Source of the DNA: Alkalihalophilus pseudofirmus
GTDB lineage: Bacteria; Bacillota; Bacilli; Bacillales; Bacillaceae_D
Assembly (NCBI RefSeq): GCF_029094545.1
Contig: NZ_CP117835.1
Span: 848,001 to 912,000, forward strand
Direction of reading: 5' to 3'
DNA length: 64,000 nucleotides
The notes beneath the pieces are model-generated. The model was not told the DNA's origin. It ran no database searches and was given only the letters and a program-made list of their open reading frames with translations. How positions within the stretch are numbered: the first letter of the stretch is position 1; each line of letters begins with the position of its first letter. Position numbers and translations under genes: made by a program. Below, in pieces: positions 34,211 to 42,715 of this stretch.

Positions 34211-34327
34211 ATGTCACAATCAAAATCACAAGAAGAACGTCAATGGAGACAGCGTAAAGAATCACAGCATCCACATGGAAAGATTAAGTCCTTAAAAGAT
34301 CTTTCTAATGAAACAAAGAAACAATAA
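34211..34327 (+). CDS. DUF6254-type 38-residue basic protein
   Basis: A 38-codon frame with AAGGTGGG 6 bases before the ATG. It starts M-S-Q-S-K-S-Q-E-E-R-Q-W and contains S-Q-H-P-H-G-K-I-K-S-L-K-D-L-S, a pattern I recognise from the small, basic DUF6254 family of bacilli. The function is unknown. A strong hairpin terminator follows within 5 bases, which supports a real gene. Confidence 0.75.
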   Translation: MSQSKSQEERQWRQRKESQHPHGKIKSLKDLSNETKKQ

Positions 34328-34330
34328 AAG

Positions 34331-34366
34331 AACAGCTGCTGTGTCATCACAGCGGCTATTCTTTTT
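34331..34366. terminator. Terminator between convergent genes
   Basis: AGCTGCTGTG / CACAGCGGCT stem (one G-T pair), 4-base loop, T5. Confidence 0.83.
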
Positions 34367-34405
34367 ATACTCTCTTTTGTACTCTCTTTCGAACTATTTA
34401 CCGGC

Positions 34406-35458
34406 TTACCACAAAACATCTAATACATTTCCATCAAACCAGTTGGTGTCAATATTGCAAGTTTCTGCATCAATCCCGTATTGCCACCCTCCGATTAGTC
34501 CTCCTTCAGGGAAATCTGGATTATAGGCAGGTGCGTTCGCTTCTGTCGTAATTCCTTCATTAGGGGATGCTGTCCAAATGTACATCTCATCGTAAATAGT
34601 ACTATCTTGTTCAGCCGCTGCAACGTATGCAGTATATAGTTCTTCACTTGGGCTGAAAATACCATAGATACCAGAGTTGTATTCAGATTCCATCATCGTT
34701 TCATGCCAGCCTAAAATGAATTGATCATCAATCGGATAGATCGGTTCGACATTTGCAAACAAAGCAACACCTTCAGGAATTCCAAATTCTCGTGCTAGCT
34801 CTATGGCAGCAGATGCTTCACTTTGACCTTTGTCAAATCCAACGGGTTCATTAAATTGATTCCAAATGACAAGAATTTGAATGTCATTTGATTGGAGCAA
34901 TTCAACTTCTTCCTGAGTTAATCCAGACGATACGCCATCTTTGTCCCCTAGATAACGACCCCATACTTCGGGATTACCGAAATTATCCCGTACACAGGCT
35001 AACAGTTCATCATCTGTTAAGCTTGCTGAATCCACTCCCCATACGATATCAGGCGTTTCGCTGTCCCCATTTCCATTGCTGTCTCCATTAGCATTGCCAT
35101 TATTACTGCCATTCCCCCCGCTAGTGCCATTCCCATTTGAACCTTTGCCATCTTTATCTACTTGATTAGAGATGGCATTTTTAACGGTAACATCTACACT
35201 AACGGATATATTATTGAGTACATTGTTATCAATTTCATTGGTTTCTCCGTTATTTACCTGGTTATCAATGGAGTTCTCGACAATTGCATTCTCAGAATCA
35301 ATGTTATTTTGGATATTATTATTAATCGCAGCATCTCCATCAAACACGACCGAACCAGGTGCAGGAGTTTTACTTTGGCTGATAATTGAGACGGTTAAAA
35401 CAAATAAAATGGAAAGAGTAGCAACCATAAAAAGCATAAGATTTGTCTTCGTATTCAT
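34406..35458 (-). CDS. Membrane-anchored DUF1906 (glycoside-hydrolase-like) protein with Asn-rich stalk
   Basis: A 350-residue exported protein. Residues about 7-27 are a signal or anchor. Residues about 40-102 form an Asn/Ile-rich stalk with a repeating N-x-I/V-x-N pattern. A Gly/Asn/Ser linker (about 103-137) leads to a DUF1906 / Rv2525c-like glycoside-hydrolase-like domain (about 140-350): W-G-V-D-S-A at its start, W-G-R-Y-L-G-D near 167, F-A-N-V-E-P near 235 and G-G-W-Q-Y-G near 325. The domain is found in wall or spore proteins; its substrate is unknown. The stalk may oligomerise. Confidence 0.82.
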   Translation of the reverse strand: MNTKTNLMLFMVATLSILFVLTVSIISQSKTPAPGSVVFDGDAAINNNIQNNIDSENAIVENSIDNQVNNGETNEIDNNVLNNISVSVDVTVKNAISNQVDKDGKGSNGNGTSGGNGSNNGNANGDSNGNGDSETPDIVWGVDSASLTDDELLACVRDNFGNPEVWGRYLGDKDGVSSGLTQEEVELLQSNDIQILVIWNQFNEPVGFDKGQSEASAAIELAREFGIPEGVALFANVEPIYPIDDQFILGWHETMMESEYNSGIYGIFSPSEELYTAYVAAAEQDSTIYDEMYIWTASPNEGITTEANAPAYNPDFPEGGLIGGWQYGIDAETCNIDTNWFDGNVLDVLW

Positions 35459-35617
35459 TAATTCACCGCCTTATTTTACTCGAACTATTGTATGAAAGGC
35501 AGGCAAATAAGGTGAAGGAATGACCTTGAATCTTACTGCTTGAAATCTAAAAATACGATAGAATAGAGGTGGAGTTATGATAATTCGGAAAATTTTGTTT
35601 CTGGAGGGTGTTTACAA

Positions 35618-36976
35618 ATGGACCATGTGAAAGAACTGAGTAAGCTTTTAACAGAAGAACAAGTGACCACAAATCAAACGATGCGTGAGCAGCATAGCCG
35701 TGATGAGAGCTATCACATCCCATCTTTGCCTGATATGGTCATCTTTCCAAAAAGGACAGAAGATGTTCAAAAGGTCATAAACTATGCAAATACATACGAA
35801 ATTCCAGTAGTGCCTTTTGGGCTAGGCTCAAGTTTAGAGGGAAATGCGATTCCTTATAAAGGAGGAATTTCTCTAGATATGTCTCTTATGAATCAAGTGC
35901 TTGAAGTAAGACCAAACGATTTCTTAATTAAAGTGCAGCCAGGGATTACTCGACTTCAGTTAAATAAAGAGCTGAAGAAGTACGGATTATTTTTTACAGT
36001 AGATCCTGGTGCTGACGCAACGCTTGGTGGAATGGCTGCTACAAATGCAAGCGGAACTACATCTGTTAGATACGGGATTATGCGAGATCAGGTACGTGAT
36101 TTGGAAGTTGTGTTAGCGAGTGGTGAACTTATTCATACGGGAGGTCTCTCAGCTAAGTCTTCTTCAGGATTGCATTTAAATGGATTAATGGTGGGATCTG
36201 AAGGGACACTTGGTGTTATTACGGAGTTAACATTAAAAGTACACGGCATACCAGAATGCATCATGGCAGCGAGAGCTACTTTTCCTGATCCAGGGCGAGC
36301 TGTGGAGGCAGTGACAAGTATATTAGCTGCTAATATTCCGGTTGCCCGCATGGAATTTGTGGACGAGCATTCCATTCAGCAAGTGAATATTGCCAATGAA
36401 AGAAACTACGAACTGAAGCCGACACTATTTTTAGAGTTTCATGGTAATGAAGCAGGTCTCAAGCAAGATGTAGAGTTTATGAAAGAAATAGTCAGTGACT
36501 TAGGTTGTATGGATATTCATTTTGAAATGGATACAAAATCACGCGCTGAACTTTGGGAAGCACGACACAATCTAGCTTATTCATTTATCCACGGGCATCC
36601 AGGCAAGAAGCTGATGGTGACAGATGTCAGTCTTCCTATAACTGAGCTTGCAGGAGCCATTCTTCATGCAAGAGCATCCATTGAAAAGACAGGACTTGTG
36701 GGCGCAGTGGTAGGCCATGTAGGGGATGGTAATTATCATGCGCTTGTTATGGTTGATTTAGCAGATGAGGCAGAAGTAGAAAAGGCGAAGGAGCTAAATG
36801 AACTGATCGTTCTTTATGCACTAGAACGGGGAGGCACATGTACAGGTGAACACGGTGTCGGCGTCGGAAAAGTGAAGTATCAGCAAAAGGAACACGGTAC
36901 GGCTTATGAAGTGATGAAATCAATAAAGCACACCCTGGATCCTAAAGGAATTATGAATCCGGGAAAAATTTTCTGA
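35618..36976 (+). CDS. FAD-linked oxidase, glycolate oxidase GlcD / D-lactate dehydrogenase type
   Basis: A 452-residue flavoprotein of the VAO/PCMH family. The FAD-binding PP loop V-P-F-G-L-G-S-S-L-E-G-N lies near residue 67, and D-P-G-A-D-A-T-L-G-G-M-A-A-T-N-A-S-G near 130-147. The C-terminal half carries the FAD-linked oxidase cap with G-H-V-G-D-G-N-Y-H near 367 and the closing G-E-H-G-V-G-x-G-K motif near 412. It oxidises a short 2-hydroxy acid (glycolate or D-lactate); the substrate cannot be decided here. It has no glcE/glcF partner, which favours a single-subunit D-lactate enzyme. GGAGG precedes the ATG. Confidence 0.9.
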   Translation: MDHVKELSKLLTEEQVTTNQTMREQHSRDESYHIPSLPDMVIFPKRTEDVQKVINYANTYEIPVVPFGLGSSLEGNAIPYKGGISLDMSLMNQVLEVRPNDFLIKVQPGITRLQLNKELKKYGLFFTVDPGADATLGGMAATNASGTTSVRYGIMRDQVRDLEVVLASGELIHTGGLSAKSSSGLHLNGLMVGSEGTLGVITELTLKVHGIPECIMAARATFPDPGRAVEAVTSILAANIPVARMEFVDEHSIQQVNIANERNYELKPTLFLEFHGNEAGLKQDVEFMKEIVSDLGCMDIHFEMDTKSRAELWEARHNLAYSFIHGHPGKKLMVTDVSLPITELAGAILHARASIEKTGLVGAVVGHVGDGNYHALVMVDLADEAEVEKAKELNELIVLYALERGGTCTGEHGVGVGKVKYQQKEHGTAYEVMKSIKHTLDPKGIMNPGKIF

Positions 36977-36992
36977 AGTGAACAAGCTAGTT

Positions 36993-37025
36993 GCTGCCTC
37001 ATAAATGAAATGAGGCAGCTTTTTG
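36993..37025 (+). terminator. Terminator after the FAD oxidase gene
   Basis: GCTGCCTCAT / ATGAGGCAGC perfect stem with a 7-base loop and T5. Confidence 0.9.
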
Positions 37026-37039
37026 TTTTAAATGCAAGT

Positions 37040-37132
37040 GACGCAATTCTCCTCTGAAAAGTAATAATCCTGCTTAGTATCTACGCATATCGCAGCTGAA
37101 TGAGAACAATAACCGTAAAGGGACGCAATTCT
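37040..37132 (+). repeat. Repeated GACGCAATTCT unit in the long gap
   Basis: Two exact copies (37040-37050 and 37122-37132), 82 bases apart, with related strings nearby (CTACGCAT at 37081, TCGACGCAT at 37184). The gap from 36977 to 37844 has no full-length gene. Confidence 0.4.
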
Positions 37133-37342
37133 GCCGGCAAATGACACATTTATCTAATCAACCCACACAATCATTTCACTAATCGACGCATAAATGACCT
37201 AAAAGAATACAATTCCACTTTCTCTACTCATATGTCTTTCTATACAAAAATGAAAAAAAGTGAATTAATTAGAATGATGTCGATATAAAGAGAAAGAAGC
37301 TGAATGATAAGGGAAAACCGTCTGGAATAACTTATCTGAATA

Positions 37343-37371
37343 TTTACAAAAGTTAAATAATTAGTTATAGT
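37343..37371 (+). promoter_or_regulatory. Sigma-A-type promoter in the long gap
   Basis: TTTACA (37343-37348), 17 bases, TATAGT (37366-37371). It would drive a transcript of about 300 bases up to the hairpin at 37635. The leader is A/C-rich, with the repeated words AAGCAACACC at 37378 and 37409. Confidence 0.5.
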
Positions 37372-37450
37372 AAGGACAAGCAACACCAAGCAATACTTAG
37401 TAACACCTAAGCAACACCCCAACACAACTTCTTAGGAAAGGGGATAGGAT

Positions 37451-37586
37451 ATGTAAGATAAGGCAGGAGCATGGCTACACCAATTTGGAACTCTTTGAAG
37501 GGACTGATTCCAATGACGTAGCGAAAGCGAAATGTATCGATGATATGAGATGCATGGGGACCTTAGAAGAAATAAATACATGGTAA
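37451..37586 (+). pseudogene. Frameshifted 44-codon gene (one extra T after the start codon)
   Basis: ATG 37451 has a strong ribosome site (AAAGGGG, 7 bases away) but is followed at once by TAA. Skipping the T at 37454 opens a frame of 44 codons to TAA 37584: M-K-I-R-Q-E-H-G-Y-T, then N-L-E-L-F-E-G-T-D-S-N-D, and a Cys-containing tail ending I-N-T-W. The composition looks coding, promoter and terminator flank it, and no other start exists in the frame. It may be a broken gene, a sequencing error, or a deliberate minimal ORF. Family not recognised. Confidence 0.45.
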
Positions 37587-37634
37587 TGGTATTAGAAAGG
37601 AATTAACAAGTAATGTTAGAAGAATCGATAGTGT

Positions 37635-37685
37635 AGCGGCCTTTTATCCGGTTGAGTAATGGGATAAAGGGCCGCTTTGTGTTTG
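37635..37685 (+). terminator. Terminator of the small transcript
   Basis: AGCGGCCTTTTATCC / GGGATAAAGGGCCGCT stem (one G-T pair), 11-base loop, then TTTGTGTTTG. It fixes the end of a transcription unit in the gap. Confidence 0.75.
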
Positions 37686-37844
37686 TATATACCTTATTAA
37701 TTGTTTTAGGTTCTAATTCTTTTGCAGTAATGCCCTTTTTAGCATCTTTTTTCATAAGAATATATCTTCCATTCTACTTCCATCCCTTGTACAATGAAGG
37801 CGGAATCCAAATCTTTATGTTTATGTACTAGAAAGGAAGATTAG

Positions 37845-38807
37845 ATGTCTGAACGTTTAATTCGATTACTTCGGATTATCATCCTTATTCAATCAAGTCC
37901 GGGGATTACGGCAAAGGAATTAGCGGAGCGCTGTGAAACGACTGCTCGTACGATTTATCGGGATCTAGAGCTCTTAAGCGCAGCGAATGTTCCAATTACC
38001 AATGAAGGGTACGGAAAAGGGTATGAATACCTCGGGAACTTTTCGGTATATCCTCTAGATTGGACAGAGAAAGAAGCAATGGCCTTTGGTATGCTTCCAA
38101 AGATAATTGATCAAATGACTCATCTATTTCCGCCTGATTTCTATTCGGCTTATGAGAAAGCAATGGCTACTCACCAAAAAGAAAAGAAAGAGTTGCAAGA
38201 CGTTCTTCAAAAGATGGTTTCTATTATTCAAATGGGAACACCTGCCTTTCAAGAAGAACAAAATAACTATTTATCTCCCGTTATTGACTCTATCCTGCAC
38301 TCGAAAACGATCGAAGTTGTCTACCATACACAAAGCCGGGATGTAACGACGTCAAGAGAACTTGATCCCTATTATTTAATCCCTCGAGATCACCGTTTTT
38401 ACTTAATTGCTTACTGTCATAAAAAGAAAAGAGTTCTTACTTTTCGAATGAGTCGTTTCCTTAAAGTAACGCAGACCAGTCAAACCTTTGATAAAAAAGA
38501 GTTTAATTTAAAGCAATATTTTAAGAATACATGGTCAATTATTCAGGGGAAAGACAACATTAAGTTTAAAGTGCTGTTTAGTAAAGAGGTTGCACGTTAT
38601 ATTAAAGAAGAAGAGTTATTCGTCAATCCGAAACTGACAGAAAATAAAGATGGAAGCTTATTATTTGAAGTGACATTAAATCATGATCGGGAGTTTTTGC
38701 AGTGGTTAATGCAGTACGGGGTGGATGCTGAGATCTTAGAACCTGTGCATTACCGCGATAAGATGCAGGAAATGTTAAAGGGATGGCTGGAAAAATATAA
38801 ACGATAA
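37845..38807 (+). CDS. WYL-domain transcriptional regulator
   Basis: A 320-residue regulator. The N-terminal winged helix (residues 1 to about 60) has T-A-K-E-L-A-E-R-C-E and R-T-I-Y-R-D-L-E-L-L, the DeoR/YafY recognition pattern. Residues about 140-220 form the WYL domain, here with the tyrosine-rich D-P-Y-Y-L-I-P-R-D-H-R-F-Y-L-I-A-Y-C and F-R-M-S-R-F motifs. The WYL C-terminal extension follows to the end. Such proteins sense small ligands or nucleic acids. Its targets are not visible; the long gap upstream may hold some. It has its own terminator. Confidence 0.9.
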   Translation: MSERLIRLLRIIILIQSSPGITAKELAERCETTARTIYRDLELLSAANVPITNEGYGKGYEYLGNFSVYPLDWTEKEAMAFGMLPKIIDQMTHLFPPDFYSAYEKAMATHQKEKKELQDVLQKMVSIIQMGTPAFQEEQNNYLSPVIDSILHSKTIEVVYHTQSRDVTTSRELDPYYLIPRDHRFYLIAYCHKKKRVLTFRMSRFLKVTQTSQTFDKKEFNLKQYFKNTWSIIQGKDNIKFKVLFSKEVARYIKEEELFVNPKLTENKDGSLLFEVTLNHDREFLQWLMQYGVDAEILEPVHYRDKMQEMLKGWLEKYKR

Positions 38808-38808
38808 G

Positions 38809-38840
38809 AGCAGGCAGCAACGAGGGTTGCTGCCTGCTTT
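38809..38840 (+). terminator. Terminator after the WYL gene
   Basis: AGCAGGCAGCAAC / GTTGCTGCCTGCT stem with a 3-base loop and T3. Confidence 0.88.
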
Positions 38841-38953
38841 ATGCTGAAAAATGATCATGCATAACTTTCTTGGAAATTTTTGTTCACTTTTTTGTTTGAA
38901 ACGCGTCTTTACTATGAACAGATGATAAGAGCTTCTTAGATGGGAGGGCGGGA

Positions 38954-39460
38954 ATGAATGATGCACAAGTAGGGGAGCTGCTACAAGAGCCGCTAAACAT
39001 GATTCGATCATATCTGCTCAAAATGGGTGCGGTAAAAGAAGATGCAGAAGATATTATTCAAGAAACAGCTTATCAATTTCTTCTTTATATGGACTCAGTA
39101 ACGATTGAAAATGTCGAAGGTTGGCTTTTTCGAGTAGCGGTTAATCGTTATTATGATCTCTCGAGAAAGCAGACAAGACGGCGAAATATACTTCTTACCT
39201 TTAACGTTGAAAAACTGATTGAAGAAACAACGCCGGAATCAACCTTTCTGCGGCTTGAAGAAGGTACTGTTGTAAGAGCAGTGCTCGGGAAGTTGAAAGA
39301 AAAATACAGTGAACTCCTTTTATTGAAATACAGCACGGGTCTGTCTATCCAAGAGATAGCTATGGTGATGAGTATGAAAGAGGGAACGGTAAAAACGAAT
39401 CTATACCGGGCGAGACAACAATTTATTAAGGAATACAGGAGGTTAGAAGATGACCGATAA
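38954..39460 (+). CDS. ECF RNA polymerase sigma factor
   Basis: A 168-residue group-IV sigma factor with region 2 (E-D-A-E-D-I-I-Q-E-T, then W-L-F-R-V-A-V-N-R-Y-Y-D) and region 4 (Y-S-E-L-L-L-L-K-Y-S-T-G-L-S-I-Q-E-I-A and E-G-T-V-K-T-N-L-Y-R-A). It lacks region 3 as expected. The next gene, its anti-sigma factor, overlaps by 11 bases. GGGAGGGCGGG precedes the ATG. It is probably released under an extracytoplasmic stress; targets are unknown. Confidence 0.92.
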   Translation: MNDAQVGELLQEPLNMIRSYLLKMGAVKEDAEDIIQETAYQFLLYMDSVTIENVEGWLFRVAVNRYYDLSRKQTRRRNILLTFNVEKLIEETTPESTFLRLEEGTVVRAVLGKLKEKYSELLLLKYSTGLSIQEIAMVMSMKEGTVKTNLYRARQQFIKEYRRLEDDR

Positions 39461-40439
39461 AAAGCTTTTTACAAGTGGAAATGAAGGTCTTGGCCAGCTT
39501 GTTAAAAAGGCGAGACGAAAATCACTGATTAAATCACTGATAATATCTATCATCGCTAGTATGGTTGTTTTATTTTCGTTGTATTGGTTGGGAAGCCATG
39601 TCCTACAGAGGGCAATCGATCAATCTGGTGATAAGGCATTATGGAGCATGGTTAGTGGGGCAAATGTAGAAGGGACAGGGGCCTCCTATACGTTTTCCTT
39701 ATTCAGTGCGATTGAGACAAGGGATATGGAAAAATATATCGATGGCGTTTCCTTAAACTGGGGAGCAGAAGAAACTGAGTACACCATGTTTGGAACGAAA
39801 AAGCCGCTGTCATCTGTGACATCAACCAGTACAACTCATGAAGAAGGAGAAAGACCCATTTCATATTTTCAAGGAGAGAGAGTTATCGAGTTCTTTCACC
39901 CGGAAGTCAACTATAAAGAGGTATACGATGATCGTCCACTGCTTGAAAATATCCCGGAATATATGGTAGCAGAAATGGCTTTTTCGTTTGATCAAGCATA
40001 CCCTTTAGAAGAAGTGATTGACGTCTTTGGTGATCAATTAGAATGGTATTGGATAGATACGTATACAGACGAGGAAATTACCGATTTTAATGAAATGAAT
40101 AGTGTACGCGAGGAAGAGGGAGTGGTATTTGATCATCTTCACACACTGATGGGCAGCTGGGTATGTGGTTATCCTTATGCAGGTTTATCGGCAGAAGATT
40201 CTGCTCAGTCCTTCATCCATACGATCGAATACCTTCAAGAAGAAACAAATGAATTCGAATATGAAATCAACCAGATGATCAATGGAATTACCAATGATGG
40301 TGAAAAAGAATTTGTCCCTGAAAATATTGAGATCATTGGTGTTGTAGTCACTGGCAGAGCAGATGAATTAAGTCAGTTTAATGAGGTGGATTTCATTCGT
40401 GGAGCGACGCTTGGTGCAACCGCAAAGAAATTTGATTAA
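39450..40439 (+). CDS. Anti-sigma factor, sigma-regulator family
   Basis: A 329-residue single-pass membrane protein. The N-terminal cytoplasmic part (about 1-26) is short and basic, the membrane segment is about 27-50, and the rest is extracellular and acidic. Its layout matches the Sigma_reg_N/Sigma_reg_C proteins that hold ECF sigma factors in bacilli. C-terminal features include S-W-V-C-G-Y-P-Y-A-G near residue 233 and I-I-G-V-V-V-T-G-R near 293. AGGAGG lies inside the sigma gene. Overlap and order strongly suggest that it holds the upstream sigma factor at the membrane. Confidence 0.85.
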   Translation: MTDKKLFTSGNEGLGQLVKKARRKSLIKSLIISIIASMVVLFSLYWLGSHVLQRAIDQSGDKALWSMVSGANVEGTGASYTFSLFSAIETRDMEKYIDGVSLNWGAEETEYTMFGTKKPLSSVTSTSTTHEEGERPISYFQGERVIEFFHPEVNYKEVYDDRPLLENIPEYMVAEMAFSFDQAYPLEEVIDVFGDQLEWYWIDTYTDEEITDFNEMNSVREEEGVVFDHLHTLMGSWVCGYPYAGLSAEDSAQSFIHTIEYLQEETNEFEYEINQMINGITNDGEKEFVPENIEIIGVVVTGRADELSQFNEVDFIRGATLGATAKKFD

Positions 40440-40440
40440 A

Positions 40441-40463
40441 GAAGGCGAATGCCTTCTTTTTTT
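40441..40463 (+). terminator. Terminator of the sigma/anti-sigma operon
   Basis: GAAGGC / GCCTTC stem with a 4-base loop and a T7 run. Confidence 0.83.
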
Positions 40464-40546
40464 ATGGTCTCCTCCTAATGACTCATCATAAATAGTTACA
40501 TGGCTAAATACAATGAGTAGCAAGACAAACAAAAGGGGGGATATGT

Positions 40547-41866
40547 ATGCTTACACGAGTGGCTGATCGTTTTTCTCGTGGGATTCAGAGATATTTACCT
40601 GATGCTTTTGTTATTGCTGTTCTTATGACGATTATTGTTATAGCCGTTGCGATTTTCTTTAATCCTAGTGAGCCTGTTCAAGTGGTGGCAGCGTGGGGAG
40701 ATGGATTTTGGACTTATTTAGCTTTTACAATGCAAATGGTGCTTTTATTATTAACGGGGATGGTGTTAGCGTCTGTTCCATTTATTAAAAAGGGATTAAG
40801 AGCGATAGCTCAATTCGCAAACACTCCAACTAAAGCGTATTTAGTCACCTTCCTTGTTGCAGCAGCGGCCTATTATATTAACTGGGGTTTAGCTGTAGTT
40901 GTAGGTGCAATTATTGCAAGAGAAATTGGAAAAAGGAATAAGCGAGCACATTTTCCGCTGCTTATTGCGGCAGCTTATGCTCCAACAGTGCTCTATACAG
41001 CTGGATTTTCAAGTTCGATTGGTTTAACGATTGCTACAGAAGGACATTTTTTAGAAGAAACGATGGGTGTGATCCCTACATCAGCTACTATTTTTCATCC
41101 TTCAACCATCATTATTTTCTTAGTGCTAGCCATTTCAATCCCTCTTTTCATTATTCTGATGGCTCCTAAAAGAGATATAAGCTCTTATGAACCACCATCG
41201 GAATCAAACCAAATGACTTTTGACGTTCCTAAAAAAGAGTCACTTACTCCTGCACAAAAGTTAGAGTATACACCTGTATTAGGAATGCTTATCGGGGCAA
41301 TAGGGGTTGTATATACAGTGGGGGTCTTTCTATCAGGACGTGACCTTGATTTGAATCTTATCAATTTATTTTTCCTATCAATGGGCCTTTTCTTTCATCG
41401 TTCTCTCGGCCAATTTGCACAGGCATTCAAGCAGTCAGTAGGATCAATTTCACCCATCGTCCTTCAATTTCCTTTCTATGCTGGGATTATTGCTGTACTT
41501 GGAGGCTCGGGTTTAGGAGATGCGATTATTAATGGGATGACTTCTGTTGCCACAGCAGAGACATTTAATGTGTTCACTTACTGGGCTGCAGGATTTATTA
41601 ACATTCTAGCTCCTTCAGGAGGAGGCCAATGGGCACTGCAAGGACCCCTTCAAATTCCTGCTGCTATTGAGCTTGGTGTAGATCCAGCTATGACAGCGAT
41701 GGCTGTTGGATGGGGAGATGCATGGACAAATCTCATTCAGCCATTCTGGGCGCTGCCTATTTTAAGTGTCGTTGGGCTTCATATTAGGCATATTATGGGC
41801 TATTGTATTTTATTAAGTGTGTGGGTAGGAATTATTACAAGTGTATTGATTTACTTCTTGTATTAA
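40547..41866 (+). CDS. atoE: Short-chain fatty acid transporter, AtoE family
   Basis: A 439-residue membrane protein with about 11-12 segments, of the usual AtoE length. It matches the short-chain fatty acid permease family in its start (L-P-D-A-F-V-I-A-V-L-M-T) and in the conserved P-S-G-G-G-Q-W-A-L-Q-G-P near residue 359, I-N-W-G-L-A near 110 and A-G-F-S-S-S-I-G-L-T. It takes up short fatty acids such as butyrate or acetoacetate; no atoDAB genes are nearby, so it stands alone. GGGGGG precedes the ATG. Confidence 0.9.
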   Translation: MLTRVADRFSRGIQRYLPDAFVIAVLMTIIVIAVAIFFNPSEPVQVVAAWGDGFWTYLAFTMQMVLLLLTGMVLASVPFIKKGLRAIAQFANTPTKAYLVTFLVAAAAYYINWGLAVVVGAIIAREIGKRNKRAHFPLLIAAAYAPTVLYTAGFSSSIGLTIATEGHFLEETMGVIPTSATIFHPSTIIIFLVLAISIPLFIILMAPKRDISSYEPPSESNQMTFDVPKKESLTPAQKLEYTPVLGMLIGAIGVVYTVGVFLSGRDLDLNLINLFFLSMGLFFHRSLGQFAQAFKQSVGSISPIVLQFPFYAGIIAVLGGSGLGDAIINGMTSVATAETFNVFTYWAAGFINILAPSGGGQWALQGPLQIPAAIELGVDPAMTAMAVGWGDAWTNLIQPFWALPILSVVGLHIRHIMGYCILLSVWVGIITSVLIYFLY

Positions 41867-41871
41867 AGATT

Positions 41872-41908
41872 AGAAGTGGGACCAAGTTTGGTCTCGCTTC
41901 TTTTTTTA
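41872..41908 (+). terminator. Terminator of atoE
   Basis: AGAAGTGGGACC / GGTCTCGCTTCT stem (G-T pairs) and a T8 run. Confidence 0.88.
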
Positions 41909-42031
41909 TAGGAAATAAATCTTACTTTTTATTGATGAAACATTTTGTCGCTGACATAATTGTGTCATTTCTCCTTGGTATTCTCTAGGTATAACAAATT
42001 AATTAAAACAAACCAATCGGAGGGATTACAC

Positions 42032-42673
42032 ATGAAAAAAACAGCGTTAATTGTGTCAGCCGTAACTGCGGCAATGTTAATCACAGGATGCGGCGAGGAA
42101 GCTGCCATTGAAAAAGTAGAAGAGTCAACTGAGGTATCAGCGGAGGCAGCTTCAAATGGAGGAACAGAAGGGGAAGATATTGATATTGAGGAAGAGCCTT
42201 CTGAAGCAAGTGAGGTTGGAACGAGAAGCGCACCATTACAAATAGGTGAACGTGTGACATTAGACTATAATGATCTATTTTACGGCGATGTCAGTCTTAA
42301 GATTGAATTATTAGAAGTAATTAGCGGAGATGAGGCAGCGGAGCTTGTCAGTCTAGGAAATCCCTTTAATGATGAGCCAGGTGAAGATCAAGAATATGTA
42401 CTTGCTAAATTTAATGTTAAAGCTAATCAAGTAGAAAAAGAACCATTTGATCTAAATCATGCACAGTTTGATGCTGTTAGTGAATCGGGAAACACGTATG
42501 ATGAATTTATATCTGTAGCAGGACTCGAGCCAGACCTAGGAAATGAGCTGTATACCGGCGCAGAGCGTACTGGGTATACCTATTTCTTAGTCGATAAAGA
42601 TGATCAGAATCCCCTTGCTGCGTTTAAGAGACGTACAGAGGCTGAACTGTGGTTTGAATTAAAGTCTGAGTAA
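42032..42673 (+). CDS. Lipoprotein with DUF4352-like domain
   Basis: A 213-residue lipoprotein: signal peptide with lipobox L-I-T-G-C (lipidated Cys20), then a very acidic linker of about 55 residues rich in Glu, Ser and Ala, then a beta-rich domain (about 75-213) with V-L-A-K-F-N-V-K-A-N and L-W-F-E-L-K. The domain resembles DUF4352 (immunoglobulin-like, found in extracellular lipoproteins). Function unknown. The frame opens at 41960, but ATG 42032 has GGAGGG and the lipobox. Confidence 0.82.
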   Translation: MKKTALIVSAVTAAMLITGCGEEAAIEKVEESTEVSAEAASNGGTEGEDIDIEEEPSEASEVGTRSAPLQIGERVTLDYNDLFYGDVSLKIELLEVISGDEAAELVSLGNPFNDEPGEDQEYVLAKFNVKANQVEKEPFDLNHAQFDAVSESGNTYDEFISVAGLEPDLGNELYTGAERTGYTYFLVDKDDQNPLAAFKRRTEAELWFELKSE

Positions 42674-42678
42674 ACAAA

Positions 42679-42715
42679 AAGAGCCGACTCCTCAATTGGT
42701 GGAGCCGGCTTCTTT
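42679..42715. terminator. Terminator between convergent genes
   Basis: GAGCCGACTCC / GGAGCCGGCTTC stem with one mismatch, shared by the lipoprotein gene and the TetR gene. Confidence 0.75.

Noticed and set aside
37378-37420. Short AAGCAACACC repeats as a CRISPR array
   Set aside because: The repeats are 10 bases, irregularly spaced, with no uniform spacers and no cas genes in the window.
38890-38915. TTTGAAACGCGTC before the first ECF sigma gene as an ECF promoter
   Set aside because: TGAAAC is followed at once by CGTC with no 16-17-base spacer; no well-spaced pair was found.
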